Below are positions 1-8,150 of a stretch of 24,217 nucleotides of DNA, in pieces (positions within the stretch are counted from its first letter, which is position 1; each line of letters opens with the position of its first letter). Below the pieces are notes generated by a model. The model made no database searches, was not told where the DNA came from, and saw only the letters and a program-made list of their open reading frames with translations. The position numbers and the translations under genes were made by a program. Source of the stretch: JAIYDJ01 sp031398695 (GTDB lineage: Bacteria; Pseudomonadota; Alphaproteobacteria; Rhodobacterales; Rhodobacteraceae); contig JANNNU010000133.1 of NCBI GenBank assembly GCA_031398695.1, forward strand, positions 1 to 24,217. Reading direction: 5' to 3'.

Positions 1-139
1 CCTCAGTCCGCTGGCCGAAGACCAGTTGATCCGCGATCTGGCGATGCCGCCAGGCACGCTGACCCCGGCGCTGGTCACGCTGGAGCTGGAAGGCCGGATC
101 CAGCGGCAGGCGGGGGGCCTGCTGTCGCGAACGGACTGA
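1..139 (+). CDS. dprA: DprA/Smf C-terminal winged-helix domain (partial, 5' end outside window)
   Basis: Only the last 45 codons are present, in the frame starting at base 2 and ending with TGA at 137-139. The peptide reads LSPLAEDQLIRDL, then a Pro-Gly-Thr-Leu helix, and ends in ELEGRIQRQAGGLLSR. This is the typical C-terminal winged helix of DprA, the protein that loads RecA on incoming single-stranded DNA during natural transformation. The L-E-L-E-G-R-I-x-R-x-x-G-G pattern is characteristic. Adjacency to topA is common in alphaproteobacteria and supports the call. The Rossmann-like core that would prove the identity lies outside the window. Confidence 0.8.
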   Translation, partial: LSPLAEDQLIRDLAMPPGTLTPALVTLELEGRIQRQAGGLLSRTD

Positions 140-167
140 CGCCGTATTTCAGCGCGGTCAGGCGCGG

Positions 168-197
168 TTGACAATCCCGGCCGTTGCCCCCCATCTT
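168..197 (+). promoter_or_regulatory. Candidate sigma70-type promoter for topA
   Basis: A perfect -35 hexamer TTGACA lies at 168-173, in the 96-bp gap between dprA and topA. With an 18-bp spacer the -10 would be CATCTT (192-197), a poor match. The -35 is convincing and the -10 is not. Confidence 0.4.
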
Positions 198-235
198 GCC
201 GCGCCACTGCCGGGGTCGCGTTAAAGGGGTTCTTC

Positions 236-2938
236 ATGCCAGTCGTCGTCGTCGAATCTCCGGCAAAGGCCAAGACCATCAACAAGTATCTGGGCTCCGA
301 CTATACCGTGCTCGCCAGCTTCGGCCACGTCCGCGACCTACCGCCCAAGGATGGTTCGGTCGACACCGACCATGATTTCGCGATGATCTGGGAGGTCGCC
401 GCCGACAGTCGCAAGCACATCAAGGCGATCACTGACGCGTTGAAAACCGACGATCACCTGATCCTCGCGACCGACCCCGACCGCGAGGGCGAGGCGATTT
501 CGTGGCACCTACAAGAGGCGCTAGCGAGCAGCCTGAAGAAGGGCAAGACGGTGAGCCGCGTAACCTTCAATGCAATCACCAAGGCATCCGTGACCGAGGC
601 GATGAAGCATCCCCGCCAGGTCGACATGCCGCTGGTCGAGGCGTATCTGGCGCGGCGCGCGCTGGATTACCTCGTGGGGTTCAACCTGTCGCCGGTGCTG
701 TGGCGCAAGCTGCCGGGGGCCAAGTCTGCGGGGCGCGTGCAGTCGGTGTGCCTGCGGCTGGTGGTCGAACGCGAGTTGGAGATCGAGGCGTTCAAGAACC
801 GCGAATTCTGGACCGTCTCCGCCACGCTGGTGACCCCGCGCGGGCAGGAGTTCGAGGCGCGGTTGACCGTGCTGGGCGGCAGCAAGCTGGACAAATTCGA
901 CATTCCGACCGCCGAGGCCGCCGAAATCGCGGTGCAGGCCGTCACGTCCCGCACCCTGACCGTGCAATCGGTCGAGGCAAAACCCGCCTCGCGCAACCCC
1001 TATCCGCCGTTCATGACCTCGACCCTGCAACAGGAGGCCAGCCGCAAGTTCGGTATGGGGGCCAAGGCCTGCATGTCGGCGGCGCAGCGGCTCTATGAGG
1101 CGGGGCACATAACCTACATGCGGACCGACGGCATCGACATGGCGCCCGAGGCGGTGATGCAGGCCCGCGACGCGATCAAGGCCCGCTTCGGCGAGGCTTA
1201 CGTCCCCGCCAGCCCCCGGATGTACAAGAACAAGGCCAAGAACGCGCAGGAAGCCCACGAGTGTATCCGCCCCACGGACATGGCCGCTGCGACTGACACG
1301 CTGCGTCTGGAACCCGACCAGCGCAAGCTTTACGACCTGATCTGGAAGCGCACGCTCGCCAGCCAGATGGCAGCGGCGCGGCTGGAACGCACCACGGTCG
1401 ATGTGGGCTCTGCCGACGGGCAGGTGGTGTTGCGGGCCAATGGGCAGGTCGTGCTGTTCGACGGTTTTCTCAAGGTCTACGACGAGGGTCGCGATGACGA
1501 GGACGGCGACGAGGGTCGCCTGCCGCAGATCATGGAAGGCGAGCCTGCCGAAAAACGCGCCGTTGTGCCGACGCAAAGCTTCACTCAGCCCCCGCCGCGC
1601 TATTCCGAGGCGACGCTGGTGAAACGGATGGAAGAGCTCGGCATCGGGCGGCCGTCCACCTATGCCAGCGTTTTGACGACGATTCAGGACCGCGAATATG
1701 TGCGGAAAGACAAGAATCGCCTGATCCCTGAAGACAAGGGGCGGCTGGTGACGGCCTTCCTGACCAACTACTTCCGCCGCTACGTCGAATACGACTTCAC
1801 CGCCGATTTGGAATCGCAGCTTGACGACGTGTCGGCAGGGGAGCGCGCCTACAAGGACGTGCTGTCTCGGTTCTGGCGCGACTTTTCGGCGGCCATCGCC
1901 GAAACCGCCGACCTGCGGATCACCGAAGTTTTGGAAACCATCAACGAATTCCTTGCGCCGCACCTTTATCCTCTGCGCGCCGACGGCAGCGACCCCCGGA
2001 TCTGCCAGACCTGCGGCACCGGACGTCTGAACCTGAAAACCTCGCGGTCGGGCGGGGCCTTCATCGGCTGCTCGAACTACCCCGAATGCCGCTATACCCG
2101 GCCTATCTCGGGGGGCGAGGAAGGCTCGGTCGATGGCCGGAGCTTGGGCGAACAGGACGGCCAACAGATCACCCTGCGCACCGGGCGATTTGGCCCTTAT
2201 GTGCAAAAGGGCGAGGCGACAGCCGAAGTGCCGAAACCACCGCGCGCCAGCTTGCCCAAGGGCTGGGCGGCGGAAAGCCTGACGCTGGAGCGGGCGCTGG
2301 AACTACTATCGCTGCCGCGCGTGATCGGCCCGCACCCTGAAACCGGCGCGCTGGTCGAGGCGGCGATCGGCCGCTTTGGCCCCTACGTCAAGCACGAAAG
2401 CACCTACGCCAACCTGCCCGACGTCGAAGAGGTGTTCACCATCGGCATGAACCGAGCGATGGAGGTGTTGGCGCAAAAGGCGTCGCGCGGGCGGTCCACC
2501 GCGGCGACCGAACCCCTGCGCGAACTGGGGATGCACCCGGACGGCGGGCCGGTGCAGGTGATGCCGGGGCGCTATGGACCCTACATCAAGTGGGGCAAGG
2601 TCAACGCGACCCTGCCGAAAGAGCTGACGCCCGAAGAGGTGACGCTGGACGAGGCGCTTGCGCTGGTGACTGAGAAGGCAGGCAAGGGCAAGAAACCCGC
2701 AGCCAAAAAGACGGCAGCCCCGAAGAAGGCTGCGCCCACCAAGGCCGCGGCCAAGAAACCGGCGGTCAAGAAGGCGGCGGTCAAGAAATCTGCCGCAGCC
2801 AAGGCGACGTCGGCCAAGGCGGCGGGAAAGCCGTCCTCGACCAAACCGGCCTCCACCAAACCGGCCGCCAAGCCGGCCGCCAGAAAGCCCGCCGCCGCGA
2901 AAGCCCCGATGCCAGAGGTCGATCCGGTCATCGAATGA
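236..2938 (+). CDS. topA: DNA topoisomerase I (type IA)
   Basis: This enzyme relaxes negatively supercoiled DNA through a transient 5'-phosphotyrosine bond. The 900-aa protein is slightly longer than the E. coli enzyme. It opens with the Toprim domain (MPVVVVESPAKAKTINKYLG) and has the metal-binding TDPDREGEA motif (D80, D82, E84). The active-site tyrosine is Y294 in ITYMRTDG. A four-cysteine zinc ribbon begins near C590 and ends in GCSNYPEC. It is followed by topoisomerase C-repeats (GRFGPYVQ, GRFGPYVK, GRYGPYIKWG). The last roughly 85 residues are a Lys/Ala/Pro-rich, histone-H1-like tail. The ATG at 236 is preceded by AAAGGGG at a suitable distance. It converges on choV with a 12-bp gap and no evident terminator. 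Confidence 0.97.
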   Translation: MPVVVVESPAKAKTINKYLGSDYTVLASFGHVRDLPPKDGSVDTDHDFAMIWEVAADSRKHIKAITDALKTDDHLILATDPDREGEAISWHLQEALASSLKKGKTVSRVTFNAITKASVTEAMKHPRQVDMPLVEAYLARRALDYLVGFNLSPVLWRKLPGAKSAGRVQSVCLRLVVERELEIEAFKNREFWTVSATLVTPRGQEFEARLTVLGGSKLDKFDIPTAEAAEIAVQAVTSRTLTVQSVEAKPASRNPYPPFMTSTLQQEASRKFGMGAKACMSAAQRLYEAGHITYMRTDGIDMAPEAVMQARDAIKARFGEAYVPASPRMYKNKAKNAQEAHECIRPTDMAAATDTLRLEPDQRKLYDLIWKRTLASQMAAARLERTTVDVGSADGQVVLRANGQVVLFDGFLKVYDEGRDDEDGDEGRLPQIMEGEPAEKRAVVPTQSFTQPPPRYSEATLVKRMEELGIGRPSTYASVLTTIQDREYVRKDKNRLIPEDKGRLVTAFLTNYFRRYVEYDFTADLESQLDDVSAGERAYKDVLSRFWRDFSAAIAETADLRITEVLETINEFLAPHLYPLRADGSDPRICQTCGTGRLNLKTSRSGGAFIGCSNYPECRYTRPISGGEEGSVDGRSLGEQDGQQITLRTGRFGPYVQKGEATAEVPKPPRASLPKGWAAESLTLERALELLSLPRVIGPHPETGALVEAAIGRFGPYVKHESTYANLPDVEEVFTIGMNRAMEVLAQKASRGRSTAATEPLRELGMHPDGGPVQVMPGRYGPYIKWGKVNATLPKELTPEEVTLDEALALVTEKAGKGKKPAAKKTAAPKKAAPTKAAAKKPAVKKAAVKKSAAAKATSAKAAGKPSSTKPASTKPAAKPAARKPAAAKAPMPEVDPVIE

Positions 2939-2950
2939 TCGCAGCGCGCG

Positions 2951-3973
2951 CTATGCCCCGCGCGGATTGATCAGTCGCGCCATCAACGACGGTGCCCGGA
3001 TGACCCCGATCGGTTGGCCGTGCTCCGTCACCGACACCTCGCCAGCGCCGCCCGACAGCAGCGTCATCACCGCGCGGACCGGCGTTTCGCAATCCACCGC
3101 GACGCCGGCACCCGACCCGGCTTCCATCACGTCCCGGGCGGTCAACACGGCCATCGGGTTCATGTGCGCCACGAAATCGGCCACATACTCCGACACGGGA
3201 TTGGCAATGATTTCGCGCGCCGTGCCGCATTGCACGATCCGCCCGCCCTCCATCAGTGCGATCCGGTCGCCCAGCTTGAACGCCTCGTCCAGATCGTGGC
3301 TGACAAAAATGATCGTGCGGTGCAGCGTGGCTTGCAGGTCCAGCAATTCGTCCTGCAACCGCGCCCGGATCAGCGGGTCGAGCGCGCTGAAGGGTTCGTC
3401 CATCAGCAGGATCGGCGCATCGGTGACGAACGCCCGCGCCAGCCCGACGCGCTGCTGCATCCCGCCCGACAACTCGCCCACCTTGCGGTCGGCCCATTGC
3501 GACAAGTTCACCAGCGCCAACTGCCGGTCCACCGCCGCCCGCCGCTGGTCTGCCGACTGGCCCGCCAGTTCCAGCCCCAACCCCACATTCTCGCGCACCG
3601 TCCGCCACGGCAGCAGGCCAAACGCCTGAAACACCATCGCAATCGTCGACAGCCGCAACCGGCGCAGCGTCTCGGGCCCCGCGCGCGTGACCGAGACCAT
3701 CGCGCTCCCGTCCCAGACCCGCACCTCGCCCCGCACCACCGGGTTCAGCGCGTTCACGCCGCGCAGAAGCGTCGATTTGCCCGACCCCGACAACCCCATC
3801 AACACGAGGATCTCGCCCTGACCCACGGTCAGCGAGCAATCGTGCACTCCCAGAACCTGACCCGTCCGCGTCTGGATGTCCGCGCGCGACAACCCCTGAT
3901 CCATCAGCGGCAACGCCGCCTCCGGCCTATCGCCAAAGACGATCGAAACCCGGTCGAACTCGACGGCATTCAT
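2951..3973 (-). CDS. choV: Choline ABC transporter ATP-binding protein
   Basis: This 340-aa ATPase energises a choline/betaine-type importer at the inner membrane. Walker A is GLSGSGKST at residues 60-68, the Q-loop glutamine is about Q116, the signature LSGGMQQR is at 168-175, Walker B ILLMDEP is at 188-194 and the H-loop histidine is about H226. The family-specific N-terminal extension and a CBS-like C-terminal part (about 280-340) match the ProV/OpuAA/ChoV branch. The ATG overlaps the choW stop as ATGA, so the two are probably translationally coupled. Assignment to choline rather than glycine betaine rests on the adjacent choX and betIA. Confidence 0.93.
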   Translation of the reverse strand: MNAVEFDRVSIVFGDRPEAALPLMDQGLSRADIQTRTGQVLGVHDCSLTVGQGEILVLMGLSGSGKSTLLRGVNALNPVVRGEVRVWDGSAMVSVTRAGPETLRRLRLSTIAMVFQAFGLLPWRTVRENVGLGLELAGQSADQRRAAVDRQLALVNLSQWADRKVGELSGGMQQRVGLARAFVTDAPILLMDEPFSALDPLIRARLQDELLDLQATLHRTIIFVSHDLDEAFKLGDRIALMEGGRIVQCGTAREIIANPVSEYVADFVAHMNPMAVLTARDVMEAGSGAGVAVDCETPVRAVMTLLSGGAGEVSVTEHGQPIGVIRAPSLMARLINPRGA

Positions 3974-4800
3974 CGCGTCACCCGCAGCATCCGGTCCAAC
4001 AGGATCGCCAGCACCACGATCACCGACCCGGCTTCAAACCCCAGATCGGCGCGCACCGTGTTCAGCGCCCGTACGACCGGGATGCCAAGACCGTTCGCCC
4101 CGACCCAGGCTGCGATCACCACCATCGACAGCGACAGCATGATGGTCTGGTTCAGCCCGGCCATGATCTGCGGAAACGCCCAGGGCAGTTCCACCTTCCA
4201 CAGCACCTGATGCGGCTTGGCCCCAAACGCCGTCGCCGCCTCCAGCAGCGCGGTCGGGGTGGACGCGACGCCGAGTTGCGTCATCCGGATTGACGCCGGC
4301 ACGACGAAGATGATCGTGGCGAGCAGTCCTGGCACCATGCCCAGCCCGAACAACACGACGAACGGGATCAGATAGACCGGCGTCGGCAGGGTCTGCATCA
4401 GGTCCAGCACCGGCTGCATCGCCCCGAACATCCGGGGGCGGTGGGCCGCCATGATGCCGATCGGCACCCCGATCGCCATGCAGATCAGGCAACTGTAAAG
4501 CACCAGCACCAGCGTTTCGGTCGTAGGCTCCCAATAGCCCTGGTTGATGATATAAAGAAACCCGACCGCCACCAGCACGCAGGGCTGCCAGCGCCGCTGG
4601 ATGGCCCAGGTCAGCCCGACGAACAGCGCCACGATGACCACCGGATGCGGCGACTGGATCAGCCACAGCGTGCCGTCGATCACCGCCTCCAGCACATCCT
4701 TGAACCAGTCGAACAGCGCGTCGAGATTGACCTTGATCCAGTCGAAGATGGCCTTCGCCACCCTGCCGACCGGTATCTTGTAGTCCGTCAGCCAGTCCAT
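3970..4800 (-). CDS. choW: Choline ABC transporter permease
   Basis: This is a 276-aa integral membrane permease of the ProW/OpuAB/ChoW type, the channel of the importer. The amphipathic N-terminal stretch (about 1-45) is followed by several hydrophobic segments (about 53-66, 73-86, 95-118, 143-168, 218-240, 255-268). A clear EAA coupling motif occurs at about 187-212 (EAATAFGAKPHQVLWKVELP), which docks to the ATPase. The start ATG is preceded by a GGGGG ribosome-binding stretch. It lies 57 bp downstream of choX, behind a strong intercistronic hairpin, and overlaps choV by 4 bp. Confidence 0.92.
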   Translation of the reverse strand: MDWLTDYKIPVGRVAKAIFDWIKVNLDALFDWFKDVLEAVIDGTLWLIQSPHPVVIVALFVGLTWAIQRRWQPCVLVAVGFLYIINQGYWEPTTETLVLVLYSCLICMAIGVPIGIMAAHRPRMFGAMQPVLDLMQTLPTPVYLIPFVVLFGLGMVPGLLATIIFVVPASIRMTQLGVASTPTALLEAATAFGAKPHQVLWKVELPWAFPQIMAGLNQTIMLSLSMVVIAAWVGANGLGIPVVRALNTVRADLGFEAGSVIVVLAILLDRMLRVTR

Positions 4801-4826
4801 GCGCCCCCGCGTCCGATGGTGGTCGG

Positions 4827-4847
4827 GGCCCCGGAGCGACCGGGGCC
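4827..4847 (-). promoter_or_regulatory. Intercistronic stem-loop between choX and choW
   Basis: A perfect 8-bp stem (GGCCCCGG at 4827-4834 with CCGGGGCC at 4840-4847) closes a 5-nt loop in the 57-bp choX-choW gap. No T-tract follows on the minus strand, so it is not a classic intrinsic terminator. The position matches hairpins that stabilise the 3' end of binding-protein mRNAs and set a high binding-protein to permease ratio. That role here is inferred. Confidence 0.6.
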
Positions 4848-4857
4848 GCCAGACCGC

Positions 4858-5787
4858 TTACTGCAGCGCAGCCGCCACCGCTGCCTTGGCATCACCGCCG
4901 TCCTTGGTGGTGACACCATCGAGCCACGCTTCCCAGGTCGCGGGATTGGCGGCGAGCCAGGCTTTCGCCGCCTCTGCCGGGTCTGCGCCGTCGTTCAGGA
5001 TGGCACCCATGATCTCGTTTTCCATGGCGAGGCTGAACGACAGGTTCTGCAACAGCTTGCCAGTGTTCGGACATTCCGCGACGTATCCGGCACGCGTGTT
5101 GGTATCGACGACCGCACCACCCAGATTCGGGCCAAAGTAATCATCGCCCCCCGTCAGGTAGGTCATCTTGAAGTTGGCGTTCATCGGGTGGGGTTCCCAG
5201 CCGAGGAAAACGATCGGCTCTGCATCGCCTGACTTGCCCGCAACTTCGGCCAGCATCCCCGACTCCGACGACTCGACAATCTCGAACCCGTCCAGCCCAA
5301 ACGGACCCGACGCGATCATGTCCATGATCAGCCGGTTGCCATCGTTGCCCGGCTCGATCCCATAGATCTTGCCTTCCAGCGCGTCCTTCTGCGCGGCGAT
5401 GTCCTTGAAATCCTTGATCCCCAGCGCGGCCCCGGCTTCGTTGGTCGCCAACGTGTATTTGGCACCTTCGAGGTTGGTGCGCACGGTTTCCACGGTGCCC
5501 GCGTCGCGGTAGGGGGCCAGATCGGCCTCCATCGTCGGCATCCAGTTGCCGAGGAACACGTCGATGTCGCCCTCCGCAAGCCCAGTGTAGGTCACCGGAA
5601 CCGCCAGCAGCTTGGTTTCGGTCTCATACCCCAACGCCTCGAGCAAAAGCGATGTGGCGGCGGTGGTGGCGGTGATGTCGGTCCAGCCGACGTCCGAGAA
5701 GATCACCGTGTCGCAGCCTTCCGCAGAGGCGGACCCGGCAAATGCGAAGGCAACGGTGGTGGCGAGCAGAGTTTGGCGAAGGGTCAT
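4858..5787 (-). CDS. choX: Periplasmic choline-binding protein
   Basis: This 309-aa protein delivers choline to the ChoWV permease. A Sec signal peptide (MTLRQTLLATTVAFAFAGSASA) probably ends after residue 22. The aromatic and polar residues at W35, W82, Y111 and W197, plus D37 and N148, have exactly the spacing of the Sinorhizobium meliloti ChoX pocket as I recall it (W43, W90, Y119, W205, D45, N156; constant offset of 8). Two cysteines (C25, C239) could form the family disulfide. The ATG at 5787 was chosen over an upstream in-frame start at 5868 because CAGGGAG lies 6-7 nt before it and the signal peptide begins there. It is the first gene of choXWV and diverges from betI. Confidence 0.94.
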   Translation of the reverse strand: MTLRQTLLATTVAFAFAGSASAEGCDTVIFSDVGWTDITATTAATSLLLEALGYETETKLLAVPVTYTGLAEGDIDVFLGNWMPTMEADLAPYRDAGTVETVRTNLEGAKYTLATNEAGAALGIKDFKDIAAQKDALEGKIYGIEPGNDGNRLIMDMIASGPFGLDGFEIVESSESGMLAEVAGKSGDAEPIVFLGWEPHPMNANFKMTYLTGGDDYFGPNLGGAVVDTNTRAGYVAECPNTGKLLQNLSFSLAMENEIMGAILNDGADPAEAAKAWLAANPATWEAWLDGVTTKDGGDAKAAVAAALQ

Positions 5788-5806
5788 GACGGCTCCCTGT
5801 TTTTTG

Positions 5807-5826
5807 TTGATTGACGAGTCAATAAA
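5807..5826. promoter_or_regulatory. Candidate BetI operator in the choX/betI divergent region
   Basis: Bases 5810-5823 form a perfect inverted repeat, ATTGAC-GA-GTCAAT. The symmetry extends outward to TT at 5807-5808 and AA at 5825-5826. It resembles the known BetI operator style (TTGATTGAAC..GTTCAAT) and lies between the divergent choX and betI genes. It overlaps candidate promoter hexamers on both strands, so one bound BetI could repress both operons. Confidence 0.7.
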
Positions 5827-5839
5827 CTTCACGCTTATT
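5811..5839 (+). promoter_or_regulatory. Candidate betIA promoter
   Basis: The -35 candidate TTGACG (5811-5816) lies inside the BetI palindrome. With a 17-bp spacer the -10 would be CTTATT (5834-5839), a weak match. The proposal rests mainly on the operator overlap. Confidence 0.3.
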
Positions 5840-5850
5840 CCGTTTGGCAA
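5821..5850 (-). promoter_or_regulatory. Candidate choXWV promoter
   Basis: On the minus strand TTGCCA (5850-5845) and TTTATT (5826-5821) are separated by 18 bp. The -10 overlaps the right edge of the BetI palindrome. This would give a short leader before the choX ribosome-binding site. Both hexamers are imperfect. Confidence 0.35.
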
Positions 5851-5889
5851 GGGTTTTATTGCGTTCACTTCCCCGGGGCCACACCAGAC

Positions 5890-6489
5890 ATGCCGAAGTT
5901 AGGGATGGAGCCTATCCGAAAGGCGGCGCTCGTCAAAGCGACGATTGCCGAGATCGGGCAGGCGGGGTCGCTGGACGTGACGGTCAGACAGATCGCCAAG
6001 CGGGCGGGCATGTCGGCGGCGCTGGCGCATCACTATTTCGGGTCCAAGGAAGAGATGTTCCTGGCCGCGATGCGCCACATCATGACGCTTTACGGGGCCG
6101 AGGTGCGCGGCGCACTGGCCCTGGCCGACGGCCCCGAAGGCCGGGTCCGCGCCGTGCTGGCCGCCTCGTTCAGCCCGGCCAACTTCCGGCGCGAGGCGGT
6201 GGGGGCGTGGCTGAATTTCTGGGTGCTGGCGCAGACCGTCCCCGAGGCGAAGCGGCTGCTTGCCATCTATCAGCGCCGCTTGCGGTCCAACCTGCTGGTC
6301 GGGTTGCGGCCCTTGGCGGGCGCGCGGGCGGGCGAAGTGGCCGACGGGCTGGGCGCGTTGATCGACGGGCTCTACCTGCGCGAGGTGTTGAAATCGGGGC
6401 CACCGGACGGTCGGGCGGCGGTGACGGTCGCGCTCGATTACCTGCGCGGGCAGCTGGCGGGCCAAAATTCTGACAGGGGCGGGGTCTGA
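5890..6489 (+). CDS. betI: TetR-family choline-responsive repressor BetI
   Basis: BetI is a dimeric repressor that controls choline oxidation genes and releases DNA when choline is present. The 199-aa protein begins MPKLGMEPIRKAALVKAT, matching the conserved MPKLGM start of E. coli BetI. That match fixes the ATG at 5890 even though its Shine-Dalgarno sequence is weak. The TetR helix-turn-helix spans about residues 20-55 (TVRQIAKRAGMSAALAHHYF), and the C-terminal part is the ligand and dimer domain. Its stop and the betA start overlap as TGATG, so the two are co-transcribed and probably coupled. A matching palindrome lies 64 bp upstream. Confidence 0.93.
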   Translation: MPKLGMEPIRKAALVKATIAEIGQAGSLDVTVRQIAKRAGMSAALAHHYFGSKEEMFLAAMRHIMTLYGAEVRGALALADGPEGRVRAVLAASFSPANFRREAVGAWLNFWVLAQTVPEAKRLLAIYQRRLRSNLLVGLRPLAGARAGEVADGLGALIDGLYLREVLKSGPPDGRAAVTVALDYLRGQLAGQNSDRGGV

Positions 6490-8150
6490 TGCAGGCGGAT
6501 TTCGTGATCGTGGGCGCAGGGTCCGCAGGGTCTGCAACCGCCTATCGTCTGGGCGAGGCGGGGGCATCCGTCATCGTGATCGAACACGGCGGGACCGACG
6601 CCGGTCCGTTCATCCAGATGCCTGGCGCGCTGTCCTATCCGATGAACATGCCGATGTATGACTGGGGATTCCACACCGAACCCGAACCGCATCTGGGCGG
6701 CCGCCGGCTTGCCACCCCGCGCGGCAAGGTGATCGGCGGGTCGTCGTCGATCAACGGCATGGTCTATGTCCGCGGTCACGCACGCGATTTCGACACCTGG
6801 GCCGACATGGGTGCACAGGGCTGGGCCTATGCCGACGTGCTGCCCTACTTCAAGCGGATGGAAAACTGGCACGGCGGCGCGGATGCCGCCACGGACGGCG
6901 CGTTTCGCGGCCACGACGGCCCGTTGCACATCACCCGCGGCGGGCGCGCAAATCCGCTGTTCGACGCCTTCATTCAGGCGGGGCGGCAGGCCGGCTATCC
7001 GGTGACCGCCGATTACAACGGGCAGGCGCAGGAAGGCTTCGGCGCGATGGAGGCGACGATCTGGAAGGGTCGCCGCTGGTCCGCCGCCAACGCCTATCTG
7101 AAACCGGCAGTGGCGCGCGGCAACGTGCGTGTGGTGCGCGCCTTTGCCCGCCGCGTGCTGATCGAAGGCGGTCGCGCCGTGGGGGTCGAGGTGCGCCGCG
7201 GCGGCGAGACGACGGTGATCCGGGCGGCACGCGAGGTCGTGCTGGCCGCGTCGTCGATCAACACGCCGAAGCTGTTGCTTCTGTCGGGCATCGGCGACGC
7301 CCGACAGTTGGCCGAACATGGCCTGCCCGTCGTGGCCCATCGTCCCGGCGTCGGGGCAAACCTGCAGGACCATCTGGAGCTTTACCTGCAATTCGCCGCC
7401 AGCCGGCCGATCACCCTCTACAAGCACTGGAACCTCTGGGGCAAGGCCAGCATCGGCGCGCAATGGTTGCTGACGGGCACCGGCCTCGGCGCCTCCAACC
7501 AGTTCGAGGCGTGCGCCTTCATCCGCAGCCAGCCTGGCGTCGAATATCCCGACATCCAGTATCATTTCCTGCCCATCGCCGTGCGCTATGACGGTAAGGC
7601 GGCGGCCGAGGGCCACGGCTTTCAGGCCCACACCGGCCCGATGCGCAGCAAGTCGCGCGGGTCGGTCACGCTGCGGTCAGCCGACCCGAATGCCCCGCCG
7701 CGCATCCTGTTCAACTACATGTCGCACCCCGACGACTGGACGGATTTCCGCCGCTGCATCCGGCTGACGCGCGAGATTTTCGGGCAGGACGCGTTCAAGC
7801 CCTACCTCAAATCCGAAATTCAGCCAGGCGCTGCCGTGCAGACCGACAATCAGCTGGACGCCTTCATCAAGGCCCATGTCGAAAGCGCCTACCACCCCTG
7901 CGGCACCGCGCGGATGGGCCGGGTGGACGATCCGCTGGCGGTGGTGGACCCCGAATGCAGGGTCATCGGGGTCGACGGGCTGCGCGTGGCCGACAGCTCG
8001 ATCTTTCCGCAGGTGACCAACGGCAACCTCAACGGGCCGTCGATCATGGTCGGCGAAAAGGCCGCCGACCATCTCTTGGGCCGCACGCCCTTGCCTCGGT
8101 CGAACCTGGAACCGGCGCTGAACCCCGCGTGGCGCACCGCGCAACGCTAG
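6489..8150 (+). CDS. betA: Choline dehydrogenase (GMC oxidoreductase)
   Basis: BetA is an FAD-dependent, membrane-associated enzyme that oxidises choline to betaine aldehyde, and can go on to glycine betaine. The 553-aa protein starts with the dinucleotide-binding motif (VIVGAGSAGSATAYRL). It carries the GMC signature region PRGKVIGGSSSINGMVYVRG near residues 78-97. The catalytic pair is H469 (SAYHPCGTARMG) and N513 (TNGNLNGPS), 44 residues apart as in choline oxidases. The context with betI and choXWV makes choline the expected substrate. No betB follows. The stop abuts the stop of the convergent regulator gene with zero intergenic bases. Confidence 0.94.
   Translation: MQADFVIVGAGSAGSATAYRLGEAGASVIVIEHGGTDAGPFIQMPGALSYPMNMPMYDWGFHTEPEPHLGGRRLATPRGKVIGGSSSINGMVYVRGHARDFDTWADMGAQGWAYADVLPYFKRMENWHGGADAATDGAFRGHDGPLHITRGGRANPLFDAFIQAGRQAGYPVTADYNGQAQEGFGAMEATIWKGRRWSAANAYLKPAVARGNVRVVRAFARRVLIEGGRAVGVEVRRGGETTVIRAAREVVLAASSINTPKLLLLSGIGDARQLAEHGLPVVAHRPGVGANLQDHLELYLQFAASRPITLYKHWNLWGKASIGAQWLLTGTGLGASNQFEACAFIRSQPGVEYPDIQYHFLPIAVRYDGKAAAEGHGFQAHTGPMRSKSRGSVTLRSADPNAPPRILFNYMSHPDDWTDFRRCIRLTREIFGQDAFKPYLKSEIQPGAAVQTDNQLDAFIKAHVESAYHPCGTARMGRVDDPLAVVDPECRVIGVDGLRVADSSIFPQVTNGNLNGPSIMVGEKAADHLLGRTPLPRSNLEPALNPAWRTAQR

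Noticed and set aside
521..2206. Long open frame (561 aa) on the minus strand inside topA
   Set aside because: It is the antisense shadow of a high-GC gene. The translation is rich in R, G, H and V without motifs, while the plus strand encodes a complete TopA.
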